Counted from the stretch's first letter, positions 7,493 to 14,373 are shown. The stretch: 23,082 nucleotides of DNA from Porphyromonadaceae bacterium UBA2751 (GCA_002353285.1 DEJJ01000012.1:1-23082), one strand, 5' to 3'. Notes: a model not told the origin generated them from the letters alone. Made by a program: numbers and translations.

Positions 7493-8500
7493 ATGGATTG
7501 GGAAATATATAAAAAATCAAAACATTGGGCCAGCGATTTAAAGCCATCTATGAAACGTCGACGTGTTGGGCATGACTATAAATCAAGGTGCATCTATATG
7601 ATAACCCTGGTTGTCGAAGGCCGAAGACCATTCTTCGGCACTATCTATGGCGATGGAACAACACAACCTGCAAAAATAAAACGCAGCCAGCTGGGAGACG
7701 CTATCGTAAAAGCCCTTTTTAACATTCCAGAGTTCTATCCACAAGTAGAAATATTGACCCAACAAATCATGCCCGATCACTTGCATGCCATAGTTTTTGT
7801 GAAAGATACAATCCCCGTTCATTTGGGCACTATAATCAATGGATTCAAAGTAGCTTGCAACCGTGAGTTCCGCTCATTCAAGGAAAAGGAAATTATTAAA
7901 ACCGACAACACTGCACTCTGGCAGCAGGGATATAACGACATAATTCTCGACAACATAGGGCAACTACAACGCATGAAAGACTATATTCATGACAATCCAC
8001 GACGGTACATAATAAAGCACTGCCACCCAGAGTTCTTTAGAATTCAACACAATATTAAAATTGCTAATTACACATTTGCTGCCCAAGGAAACATCTTCTT
8101 GCTCGATGCCCCCAATCTATTGCAAGTGCAATGCTCTAAAAGTCTAACAAAAGAGCAGATTCAAGAGTTATGCCAGCAATTTCTCGCTAAAGCCATCAAC
8201 GGCGCTGTCCTTGTTTCGCCAAGCATAAGTCCTGGAGAGAAAGAAATCATGAAAACCGTTTTTAATCATGGATTTCCTATAATAGTTCTACAAGAAAACG
8301 GTTTTGCACCACTAGCAAAACCTGGAGGCCGTAGGTTCGACGCATGCGCTCAAGGCAAGATGTTAATGCTTGCACCATGGTCACATCACAACGAAAAGCG
8401 ATCAATCACAAGACAGCAATGCCTTGAACTCAACCAAATGGCAAGAGTTATTTGCGACGAAAACCGCCACACCCCCACGCCACACCTCCCTTTAAAGTGA
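7493..8500 (+). CDS. REP-associated tyrosine transposase (RAYT) with extra C-terminal domain
   Basis: A 335-residue protein. Residues about 25-185 form a Y1/HUH single-strand transposase domain: the metal-binding HUH motif is DHLHA (His96, His98) and the catalytic Tyr is probably Tyr164 in the helix MKDYIHDNPRRY. These enzymes nick and join single-stranded DNA at hairpins and are tied to REP sequences. Ordinary RAYTs are about 150-230 residues; this one carries a further domain at about 200-325, with GAVLVSPSISPGE (237-249), IVLQENGF (264-271), KPGGRRFDACAQG (276-288) and a hydrophobic LMLAPW strand. The pattern suggests a Rossmann-like, perhaps SLOG/DprA-like, fold, but this is inference. 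The gene is more AT-rich than its neighbours. Its stop TGA (8498-8500) is the start of REP copy D. Confidence 0.88.
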   Translation: MDWEIYKKSKHWASDLKPSMKRRRVGHDYKSRCIYMITLVVEGRRPFFGTIYGDGTTQPAKIKRSQLGDAIVKALFNIPEFYPQVEILTQQIMPDHLHAIVFVKDTIPVHLGTIINGFKVACNREFRSFKEKEIIKTDNTALWQQGYNDIILDNIGQLQRMKDYIHDNPRRYIIKHCHPEFFRIQHNIKIANYTFAAQGNIFLLDAPNLLQVQCSKSLTKEQIQELCQQFLAKAINGAVLVSPSISPGEKEIMKTVFNHGFPIIVLQENGFAPLAKPGGRRFDACAQGKMLMLAPWSHHNEKRSITRQQCLELNQMARVICDENRHTPTPHLPLK

Positions 8501-8639
8501 CTGAAAAGGAACCGACCCCTTTCAGTCACTTCCCTCAGCGAGGTTCCCCGTGCCACGGCTCTGCCGTGGCCAAAGTCTTGCCCAAAAGCCATGGCCCAAG
8601 GCGGCTAAAAAGCTCTCACTCGGGGTGTGATTTTTTGAT
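8494..8639. repeat. REP-family two-hairpin element with long extension (copy D)
   Basis: The first hairpin is at 8498-8528 and the second at 8552-8570, followed by about 70 nt that also recur after copy F. Positions 8495-8639 match 11517-11660 with only about two differences. The transposase stop codon lies inside the first hairpin. This is the likely right end of the RAYT unit. Confidence 0.92.
8616..8636 (+). terminator. Weak candidate terminator inside the REP extension
   Basis: TCACTCGGGGTGTGA forms a short stem with one mismatch and is followed by TTTTTT, downstream of the transposase stop. The same sequence recurs at 11636-11657 ahead of the terminase-like gene. Confidence 0.35.
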
Positions 8640-8670
8640 GACTGAAAAGGAATCGACCCCCTTTTGGCCA
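8639..8670. repeat. Degenerate REP hairpin (copy E)
   Basis: TGACTGAAAAGGAATCGACC matches the left half of the 31-nt hairpin with one change, but the right arm has decayed to CCCTTTTGGCCA and no longer pairs. The remaining stretch to 8811 holds no gene; it shows a direct GAGCACTC repeat near 8727 and 8743 and nothing else I can name. Confidence 0.65.
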
Positions 8671-8811
8671 TTTTATGTCGTTTCCCCAAAATTTCAGCTC
8701 ATTTTGGCGAAAAATAAAAGAGAAAGAGCACTCATTGCACTGAGCACTCTCTCGCTGGTGTGCATTAGATATTAAGGCACGGATTATGAAAAAAATGCTA
8801 AGTCTTTAGTG

Positions 8812-9564
8812 TTAAAAGTTTACTATCCTTTCAACTTTTCCTTTATTGAAAATAATAATCATTGTGCTGCCATACATCCATTTAATGAGCTCGCCACTCT
8901 CGGTAATAGTGTCGGGTTTTCCCTCGGTGAGCAGTACCTCGGTAAAATTCATTCCCTTAGCGGCCTTCCCTTTCTTCACTCCTGCCCAGTCGCTCACGCT
9001 CTCAATTGTGCTATTGGTTGTGGCCTCGGCCATGTTCCACAGGTAACGTGAGTTGAGCAGTGAGAATTCCTCGATAAACTTGCGGTGTGCTTCTTTTTTT
9101 TCGGGATTAAGCTTGCTGAACGGAGTCTTTTTGTTGAACACCAGCTTGTCCTTATATCTCACCACAATCTCGGGAATCATGAACGACAACACACCATTAT
9201 CAACCTCGATTGCCTCGGCAAATTCATAGAGGTGGCCATCGTCGGTGAGCATCGATCGGTTCACCACAAAGCGATGCATATCGTAGTCAACGGCTTCAAT
9301 CTCTTCACGCTCGGGGTCTAACTCATTGATGGTGTAGACTAGAGCCCTTACAAAGGCTTCATTGTTGCTGGCTGAAGTGCTGATGGTCATGAAATCACCA
9401 AAGGTGGTCTTCCCATTCTTAACCACAGGCCTGAAGATGCGCACTCCGTCGACATATTCGGGAGTCTGCTGGCTTTTTGCCCATTTGTCAAGCGACTTGT
9501 CGTCGTCACTGGCACTCATCATCAAGGCAGTGAGCAGTAGCAGTGAAACAAGTACATTCTTCAT
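8812..9564 (-). CDS. Exported protein of unknown function with BamE-like C-terminus
   Basis: A 250-residue protein with an N-terminal signal peptide (about residues 1-18). The middle is charged and shows no domain I recognise. The last 50 residues (GMNFTEVLLTEGKPD, then a KWMYGS segment and KVERIVNF) resemble the SmpA/OmlA/BamE repeat pattern in which a short helix is followed by a Trp-Tyr strand and an Ile-phi-Phe strand; this is a resemblance only. It is third in a minus-strand row of exported proteins (11045, 10392, 9564). A hairpin with a T-tract lies 20-70 nt upstream, so its expression may depend on read-through or on a promoter I cannot locate. Confidence 0.75.
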   Translation of the reverse strand: MKNVLVSLLLLTALMMSASDDDKSLDKWAKSQQTPEYVDGVRIFRPVVKNGKTTFGDFMTISTSASNNEAFVRALVYTINELDPEREEIEAVDYDMHRFVVNRSMLTDDGHLYEFAEAIEVDNGVLSFMIPEIVVRYKDKLVFNKKTPFSKLNPEKKEAHRKFIEEFSLLNSRYLWNMAEATTNSTIESVSDWAGVKKGKAAKGMNFTEVLLTEGKPDTITESGELIKWMYGSTMIIIFNKGKVERIVNF

Positions 9565-9577
9565 CGTCTTTCTTTAA

Positions 9578-9633
9578 TAAAAAAGGTCATGTGGCAGCCG
9601 CATCTGGCAGTAGCACAGCGTGCCACACGACCT
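9578..9633 (-). terminator. Rho-independent terminator or attenuator on the minus strand
   Basis: Read on the minus strand, AGGTCGTGTGGCA (9633-9621) pairs with TGCCACATGACCT (9596-9584) through 13 positions with one G-U pair, directly followed by a T-run (about 9583-9578). It follows the outer-membrane protein gene by 39 nt and precedes the 9564 start by 20 nt. Confidence 0.75.
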
Positions 9634-9672
9634 GTTGTGTTTAACTTAATCTTTAACCGTAAGGCTTAGAAT

Positions 9673-10392
9673 TTAGAATCCGTAACCAATGCGAATCAGC
9701 AAGTGCGAGGCAGTGCCCTTTTCACCACCATAGTTAACGGTCTCGATAAAGCCCTTTTGATAGGTGACGTCGATAAGGAAATGGTCATACCAGAAGCCAA
9801 GACCCACGGCGGCACCGGCATCAACGCCAACCACGTCGGCATGATTGTACTTAAATGAATCACCATAGCCGCCAAACACATTGCCATCATCGTCCTTGGC
9901 ACTCTTGGTGAAGTCGTAGCTCACGTAGGGACCCACATGTGCGTCAATCTTCATGTGCTCACCTATGGGATGGCAATAACCAATGAAGATGGGCAGCTTA
10001 ACGTTGATGTTACTAAGGCTTGCCTTGTAAGTATCGGTGCCTTTAACCTCTTTTCCTTCAACCCAATCGGTGTACTCTTTCTCATACTTTGCCGAGAAAC
10101 CACGAGTGCCAATTCCCAGCTCAAGGCCCCAGTACAGGTTCTTCTTGCCAAAGAAACGCTCAAAGCCTGCCGAGATGTCGAAGCCGGGCTTCATGCCAAA
10201 CGAGCGGTCCTTGTCTTTCCAATACTTTACATAGTCGCCACCCACCATGTTCAGGCTCACGCCACCGCGCACAAACCAGGTCATGCGTGGTCCTTCCTTA
10301 TAGAACGAGCGGCTTGTCAAGATTTCACCTTTCGAAGTGAATGAAGTGATGGCAAATAATGCCACAATTGTCGATACAATAATCTTTTTCAT
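9673..10392 (-). CDS. Outer membrane beta-barrel protein (porin-like)
   Basis: A 239-residue protein. I start it at the ATG at 10392 because this gives a classic signal peptide with MKK followed by a hydrophobic stretch; the frame extends upstream to 10449 but only adds an unlikely second hydrophobic leader. After the leader, alternating strands rich in Gly, Tyr and Phe (for example the YWGLELGIGTRGF and VGPYVSYDF regions) and the final strand ending IRIGYGF with a C-terminal Phe are typical of small Bacteroidota outer-membrane barrels of the PorT/OmpA-barrel type. There is no OmpA peptidoglycan-binding domain. Role unknown. It lies between two other exported proteins on the same strand and is followed by a strong hairpin terminator. 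Confidence 0.85.
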   Translation of the reverse strand: MKKIIVSTIVALFAITSFTSKGEILTSRSFYKEGPRMTWFVRGGVSLNMVGGDYVKYWKDKDRSFGMKPGFDISAGFERFFGKKNLYWGLELGIGTRGFSAKYEKEYTDWVEGKEVKGTDTYKASLSNINVKLPIFIGYCHPIGEHMKIDAHVGPYVSYDFTKSAKDDDGNVFGGYGDSFKYNHADVVGVDAGAAVGLGFWYDHFLIDVTYQKGFIETVNYGGEKGTASHLLIRIGYGF

Positions 10393-10520
10393 AGCTTTAA
10401 AAAAATGTTTTACAAGACATGTAATGAGTGCAAGTGCAAGCACAACCACACATCTAATTATTATTAATAAAATGAATGATTCTTTTTTTCCTCTTTTAAG
10501 GCCTGGGTTAGTAAAATATC

Positions 10521-11045
10521 TTACTTAGTGCTCTTGTTATCCTTCTCCTCACTCTTCTTAGTAGCTTGAGAACCATCAAAGCTGATGTTTACACCACTCG
10601 AAGGATAAATCACCTTGATAAGTTCTATCTCCTTGCTGTTGGCATCAAGATTGCGGAAGTTCTTCCACTTGCAAGGATAGCCCGACACCGTGACATACAG
10701 AGTCTTGGGGTCGCTCTCATTGATGTAGCTGTCATAGAGTGTGCCCACCATCTCATCGGCACCCACCTCAAGCAGCGCCTTATACACGGCACGCTTTTTG
10801 TTGTTCTGCAACTCCCACTCCTTGAGATCTCCCTTTATCTCAAATGCGTAGGGACCAAACTGCTGGCGGCTACTCACATCCACATCATACACAATAGGAA
10901 TCACATAGGCGGCATGGAATGGCTCGAGCGAGCGAGCAGTGGCTTCTTCAAAGGCTTTCTTCTCGCCGCGATCTTTGTTCTTTTGGGCATTTACATTCAC
11001 GGTCAGGCTCATAATGAGCGTCAGCAGCAGTAACACCTTTTTCAT
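10521..11045 (-). CDS. Exported protein of unknown function
   Basis: A 174-residue protein started at the ATG at 11045, which gives a signal peptide MKKVLLLLTLIMSL ending near NVNA. The mature part contains an EPFHAAYVIPIVYDVDV segment and a KTLYVTVSGYPCKWKNFR segment, and ends in a Lys/Ser/Glu-rich tail of about 15 residues. I do not recognise a named family. It is the first gene of the minus-strand row and has a well-formed Bacteroidota promoter about 350 nt upstream, so its transcript would carry a very long leader with extensive inverted repeats. The longer frame to 11078 adds only 11 residues before the signal peptide and is unlikely. Confidence 0.75.
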   Translation of the reverse strand: MKKVLLLLTLIMSLTVNVNAQKNKDRGEKKAFEEATARSLEPFHAAYVIPIVYDVDVSSRQQFGPYAFEIKGDLKEWELQNNKKRAVYKALLEVGADEMVGTLYDSYINESDPKTLYVTVSGYPCKWKNFRNLDANSKEIELIKVIYPSSGVNISFDGSQATKKSEEKDNKSTK

Positions 11046-11046
11046 T

Positions 11047-11274
11047 TTACAGGTTCCCTTGATTCGTGTCGGGCACAACTTTTGAACCAGTGATTTTTAC
11101 ACCAGTGTTGCCTCCTGAGTCCCCGAATTTGGCATAACAATAATAAGAAAGAAAAGCGCGGGACTTGTCTGATTTATCATCTTGGAGGCATCGCCAAACG
11201 CCCACGTAGAAATAAACAGTCCACCCCACGCGCTGCCTATATATTACACCCCTGCCTTGGGGTGGAACAGGCAC
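11047..11274 (-). other. Leader ORF of 75 codons, coding status uncertain
   Basis: An ATG-started frame lies within the leader of the 11045 gene and ends with TAA one base before that gene's ATG, an arrangement suited to translational coupling. The predicted peptide has no signal, membrane segment or known domain and includes the stretches YYCYAKFGDSGG and VKITGSKVVPDTN. The frame overlaps the leader's stem arms, so it may be a non-coding by-product of a structured RNA. Confidence 0.3.
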
Positions 11275-11323
11275 ACATGAGCATCTTTTTACTGCTTATC
11301 CATCTACGTAAAAATTTGGCGAT
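11190..11323 (-). ncRNA. Candidate structured leader RNA with nested and alternative stems
   Basis: On the plus strand ATCGCCAAA (11190-11198) and ACGTAG (11204-11209) are complementary to CTACGT (11304-11309) and TTTGGCGAT (11315-11323), giving 9-bp and 6-bp stems separated by a symmetrical 5x5 internal loop. Inside, TGCCT (11234-11238) pairs with AGGCA (11269-11273), enclosing CACCCC (11247-11252) / GGGGTG (11259-11264). The same GGGGTGGA (11259-11266) could instead pair with TCCACCCC (11220-11227), which would exclude the inner hairpin. Transcribed from the minus-strand promoter at 11397-11427, it begins about 70 nt into the transcript. No known riboswitch class was recognised. Confidence 0.5.
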
Positions 11324-11396
11324 TTCCCAAGATTGGATAAAGCAAAAATGCTTCTCTTATGTAACGATACTGACACTAAATGTGTCAATATCACCG

Positions 11397-11427
11397 CAAA
11401 GATAATACATTTTTAAAAAATAGCAAA
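11397..11427 (-). promoter_or_regulatory. Bacteroidota promoter driving the leader and the exported-protein row
   Basis: On the minus strand TTTG (11427-11424), exactly 19 nt, then TATCTTTG (11404-11397): a full match to TTTG-N19-TAnnTTTG. The expected start of transcription is near 11390, about 345 nt before the ATG at 11045. Confidence 0.75.
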
Positions 11428-11480
11428 AAAAAGTATTACCTACTTTTGTTATATCTGTTTTGAACTTATGCAACAACCAT

Positions 11481-11516
11481 CCTCAACGAGCTTCCATGTG
11501 CCACAACTCAGCCGTG
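11481..11516. repeat. Degenerate REP second hairpin
   Basis: Aligns with the GCGAGGTT-linker and second hairpin of copies C, D and F (CCTCAACGAGCTTCC... against CCTCAGCGAGGTTCC...), with several substitutions that break the 8-bp stem. It immediately precedes copy F, as if an older element had been followed by a newer one in tandem. Confidence 0.65.
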
Positions 11517-11660
11517 AAGTGACTGAAAAGGAACCGACCCCTTTCAGTCACTTTCCTCAGCGAGGTTCCCCGTGCCACGGCTCTGCCGTGGCCAAAGTCT
11601 TGCCCAAAAGCATGGCCCAAGGCGGCTAAAAAGCTCTCACTCGGGGTGTGATTTTTTGAT
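11517..11660. repeat. REP-family two-hairpin element with long extension (copy F)
   Basis: The first hairpin is at 11520-11550 and the second at 11574-11592, followed by the same roughly 70-nt extension as copy D, including the TCACTCGGGGTGTGA-plus-T6 segment. It is nearly identical to 8495-8639, with one substitution in the linker and one single-base deletion that I can see. It ends about 55 nt before the terminase-like start. Confidence 0.92.
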
Positions 11661-11714
11661 ATTGCTTTTTGGGAGGTGAATAGTGTTACTTTGCAGGTAA
11701 AATTGATTTTTACC

Positions 11715-13790
11715 ATGAAAGCACTTTTTACTAATATACAGGCCCGTGGCAGGGCCACCAATGATATTGCCACAAGAAGGAGGAATGTTGATGACTCAGC
11801 AATTAAAAATGCCGAACTCGTAACGGCCTGCAATGCCAAGCATGCTACCAACGAAGATGCCGTGAAATTTGAGATCGACGAGATGACTATCGACCAAATT
11901 GTGGCAGCCAACCGCGAGCGCAATGAGCTGATGCTCAACGCTCAGCACTACGACCCAATCACGGGCGAGGGCAGCTGCGGGCCTCGAGTGAAACGCAGCG
12001 TCGATATCGACGACTCTCTCAAGGGCGACTACTGGATTCCTGAGCCAATGGCTGCCGAGCTCGACGCTGCTCCCTGCACCACCCGCACGCAGTGGGAGCT
12101 GCTGCGCATCAGGCACGACTTCGAGTTCTGGTGCGCCGCATTCATCATGATTCTTGACAAGGTGAGCGGCAGGCTGGTGAACCTCGTGCTCAACGGTCCG
12201 CAACGGCGAGTGCTGCGTGTGCTCGAGGAGCAACGACTTGCTGGCAAGCCACTGCGCCTCATCATGCTCAAGGCGCGACAGTGGGGAGGCAGCACACTGG
12301 TGCAGCTCTACATGGCATGGATTCAACTCGTGCTCAAGTCTAACTGGAACAGCCTCATCTGTGGACACCTGCATCAAACCTCGGCTGCCATCAAAGCCAT
12401 GTATGAGCGTGCATTGCGCAACTATCCCGAGCACCTCACCCCCAATGGCAAGCGCCCCAAGCTCGCTCCATTCGAGGGCAGCCGCTGCGTGCGCCAGCTC
12501 AGCGGCAGCGAGTCGCTGGTGATTAGCGGCTCGGCACGGAGCCAGGACTCGGTGCGCGGCTACGACATCAAGATGGCCCACTTGACCGAGGTGGCCTTCT
12601 GGCCCTCGACCACACTGCACTCGCCCGACGAGGTGATACGCTCCATTGGTGGCACCATTCCACTGGAGCCGCTCACCATGCTCGTGCTCGAGTCGACTGC
12701 CAACGGCGTGGGCAACTACTTCCACGACGAGTGGCTACGCTCCAAGGCGGGCGAGAGCGACAAGGAGGCAGTGTTCGTGCCCTGGTATGAGATTGAGATT
12801 TACCGCATGCCGGTGGCCAGCGTGGAGCAACTGGTGAGCGAGATGGACGACTACGAGAAATGGCTGTGGCAAGACTGCAACTGCACCCTCGAGATGATCA
12901 ACTGGTATCACCACAAGCGCCGCGAGTATCCCAACCAGAGCATGATGGCTGCCGAGTTTCCCACCACCGACATCGAGGCCTTCACCAGCACCGCCACATG
13001 CATGTTCACCACTCCCATGATCGACCGCATGCGCTATGCTACCACCAATCCTGCCGTGCGTGGCGACATTGTGGCACGCGGCATGAAGTCGCTCGACGGC
13101 ATCAACTTTGTGAGAAGCGACAACGGCCCGCTCGAGCTGTGGCGATGGCCCGAGCAAAAAACCGTGCGCAACCGCTACATCGTGGCCGTCGACGTGGGAG
13201 GAACCACTCCTGGGGCCGACTGGTCGGTAATCGCTGTCATCGACCGCCATGCAGGGCAGGAAAGCCTTGACAATGTGCGCCCCGAGGTGGTGGCGCAATG
13301 GCGAGGACACATCCACCACGACCACCTGGCATGGAAAGCGGCACAAATTGCACGCTACTACAACAACGCCCTGCTCGTGATAGAGAGCAACTCCATCGAG
13401 AGCCAGGGCGATGTGGGCCAGCTAATATTCAAGCAGATAATGGCTGCTTATAAAAATGTGTACATGCGCAAGAGCGGCAACGGCAATTTAAAACCTGGAT
13501 TCCAAACCAACCGAGAGTCGAAAATCAGCGCCATCTACAACCTCATTGCCTACGTGCGCGACGGTTCCTACATCGAGCGCGACAATAAGGCTGTCGACGA
13601 GATGGCATGCTACGAGCTAAAGCCCGGTGGCAAGGGATTCGGCGCACGCAAGGGAAAGCACGACGACATTCTCATGACACGAGCCATCGCACTGATGATA
13701 ATTGAGGAAATGAGAATCCAGAGCGGACATTCAAGAGCCAAAAACCCCGAATACTTCGTGGTGCACCCCACCCTCTTCCACCTGGACTAA
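11715..13790 (+). CDS. Orphan phage terminase large subunit-like protein (ATPase plus nuclease)
   Basis: A 691-residue protein from the ATG at 11715; a GTG frame 39 nt upstream is possible but adds an unconvincing N-terminus. Approximate motifs: Walker A-like KARQWGGST at 186-194, Walker B-like LTEVAFW near 290-296 with its Glu, and coupling motif LVLESTANG near 323-331. These are followed by an RNase H-like nuclease with VAVDVGG (Asp near 494), VIESNS (Glu near 558) and KHDDILM (Asp pair near 651), so both ATPase and nuclease residues look intact. Terminases cut and pump phage DNA into capsids, but no small terminase, portal or capsid gene is nearby. It lies between REP copy F and another REP hairpin 5 nt after its stop. 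The N-terminal 100 residues are atypical. It may be a domesticated enzyme or a lone remnant. Confidence 0.82.
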   Translation: MKALFTNIQARGRATNDIATRRRNVDDSAIKNAELVTACNAKHATNEDAVKFEIDEMTIDQIVAANRERNELMLNAQHYDPITGEGSCGPRVKRSVDIDDSLKGDYWIPEPMAAELDAAPCTTRTQWELLRIRHDFEFWCAAFIMILDKVSGRLVNLVLNGPQRRVLRVLEEQRLAGKPLRLIMLKARQWGGSTLVQLYMAWIQLVLKSNWNSLICGHLHQTSAAIKAMYERALRNYPEHLTPNGKRPKLAPFEGSRCVRQLSGSESLVISGSARSQDSVRGYDIKMAHLTEVAFWPSTTLHSPDEVIRSIGGTIPLEPLTMLVLESTANGVGNYFHDEWLRSKAGESDKEAVFVPWYEIEIYRMPVASVEQLVSEMDDYEKWLWQDCNCTLEMINWYHHKRREYPNQSMMAAEFPTTDIEAFTSTATCMFTTPMIDRMRYATTNPAVRGDIVARGMKSLDGINFVRSDNGPLELWRWPEQKTVRNRYIVAVDVGGTTPGADWSVIAVIDRHAGQESLDNVRPEVVAQWRGHIHHDHLAWKAAQIARYYNNALLVIESNSIESQGDVGQLIFKQIMAAYKNVYMRKSGNGNLKPGFQTNRESKISAIYNLIAYVRDGSYIERDNKAVDEMACYELKPGGKGFGARKGKHDDILMTRAIALMIIEEMRIQSGHSRAKNPEYFVVHPTLFHLD

Positions 13791-13795
13791 AAAAA

Positions 13796-13826
13796 TGTCC
13801 TCAAAGTGACGATTCTTTTGAGGACA
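13796..13826. repeat. REP-family hairpin, second stem type
   Basis: A 31-nt palindrome with the same 10-bp stem as at 3812 (TGTCCTCAAA / TTTGAGGACA) and loop GTGACGATTCT, two changes from that copy. It sits between the convergent terminase-like and lipoprotein genes and could end transcription from both sides. A possible core remnant GGGGTCAGTTCTT is at 13851-13863. Confidence 0.8.
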
Positions 13827-13854
13827 TTTTCTTCGATAACTAACCGCTGCGGGG

Positions 13855-14340
13855 TCAGTTCTTGTATTTCTTGAAGGTGAGTGGCAGCTCGCCCAGCGTG
13901 CAATTGAGGGTGTTGCCGTCGAGGCTGATGTTGGTCACGGCAAGCGTGTAGTCACGCACCTGGAGCAGCAGCGCCTTGTCGGTCATGAGCCATGTGCCCG
14001 AGATGAACACGCCCAGACCCTTGTCGCTGTAGGCATAGAGGCGCGCCTCGTTATTAGCCTCCTTGAGCTGGATCACAAATTCGCCCGTCTCGATAATGCT
14101 CTTGGCGCGCTGCAGCAGCTGGATGTTCTCCTCGGTAAGAGCACCTTCCTCCTGCAACTTGGCCACCAGTGCTTGCTCGAGCTGCGCCAGCACCACAGGA
14201 TTTTTCTCATATTGCCACACGCCCAGCAACGGGTTCTCGCGAGGCTCATCCTTGTCGTCGCCACACGATGTGAAAGCCCAGCAGCACACCATCGCTGCAA
14301 TGAGCATAGCCCATCCCCAAAGTATATTTTTTCGCTTCAT
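13855..14340 (-). CDS. Lipoprotein, lipocalin-like
   Basis: A 161-residue lipoprotein. The signal peptide ends in a lipobox (AFTSC, Cys26), followed by GDDKDEPRE, an acidic stretch like the Bacteroidota surface-export signal. The mature part begins with LLGVWQYEKNP, the Gly-x-Trp opening common to lipocalin-like domains, then a helical Gln/Glu-rich insertion (about residues 50-85) and several beta strands. Ligand and role unknown. It is convergent with the terminase-like gene, with a REP hairpin between them, and the AAA ATPase gene ends about 155 nt upstream on the same strand, so it probably has its own promoter. Confidence 0.8.
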   Translation of the reverse strand: MKRKNILWGWAMLIAAMVCCWAFTSCGDDKDEPRENPLLGVWQYEKNPVVLAQLEQALVAKLQEEGALTEENIQLLQRAKSIIETGEFVIQLKEANNEARLYAYSDKGLGVFISGTWLMTDKALLLQVRDYTLAVTNISLDGNTLNCTLGELPLTFKKYKN

Positions 14341-14373
14341 ATATAGTTTACTTCATTTTTTTAATTCCGACTA

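Larger units (their letters stand above)
7373..8640 (+). mobile_element. RAYT gene bracketed by direct REP copies (IS200/IS605-like unit)
   Basis: The transposase gene at 7493-8500 lies between REP copies C and D, which are identical over 77 nt and point the same way. Y1 (HUH) transposases recognise imperfect hairpins at element ends that keep the same orientation, rather than terminal inverted repeats, so this layout fits a single-strand-type unit. Exact ends are uncertain, because RAYTs are usually single-copy genes tending dispersed REPs and not classical insertion sequences. Confidence 0.65.

Noticed and set aside
9673..10449. Longer start for the outer-membrane barrel at 10449
   Set aside because: It adds a second hydrophobic leader ahead of a normal MKK signal peptide.
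11050..11110. tRNA-like T-arm (GGTTCAAAAGT on the minus strand)
   Set aside because: No acceptor stem, anticodon arm or D arm could be found around it.
11796..12725. A 309-codon minus-strand frame
   Set aside because: It is antisense to the terminase-like gene, whose ATPase motifs are clear.
11517..13826. Possible prophage
   Set aside because: Only a terminase-like gene is present; no portal, capsid, tail, integrase or lysis gene is visible.
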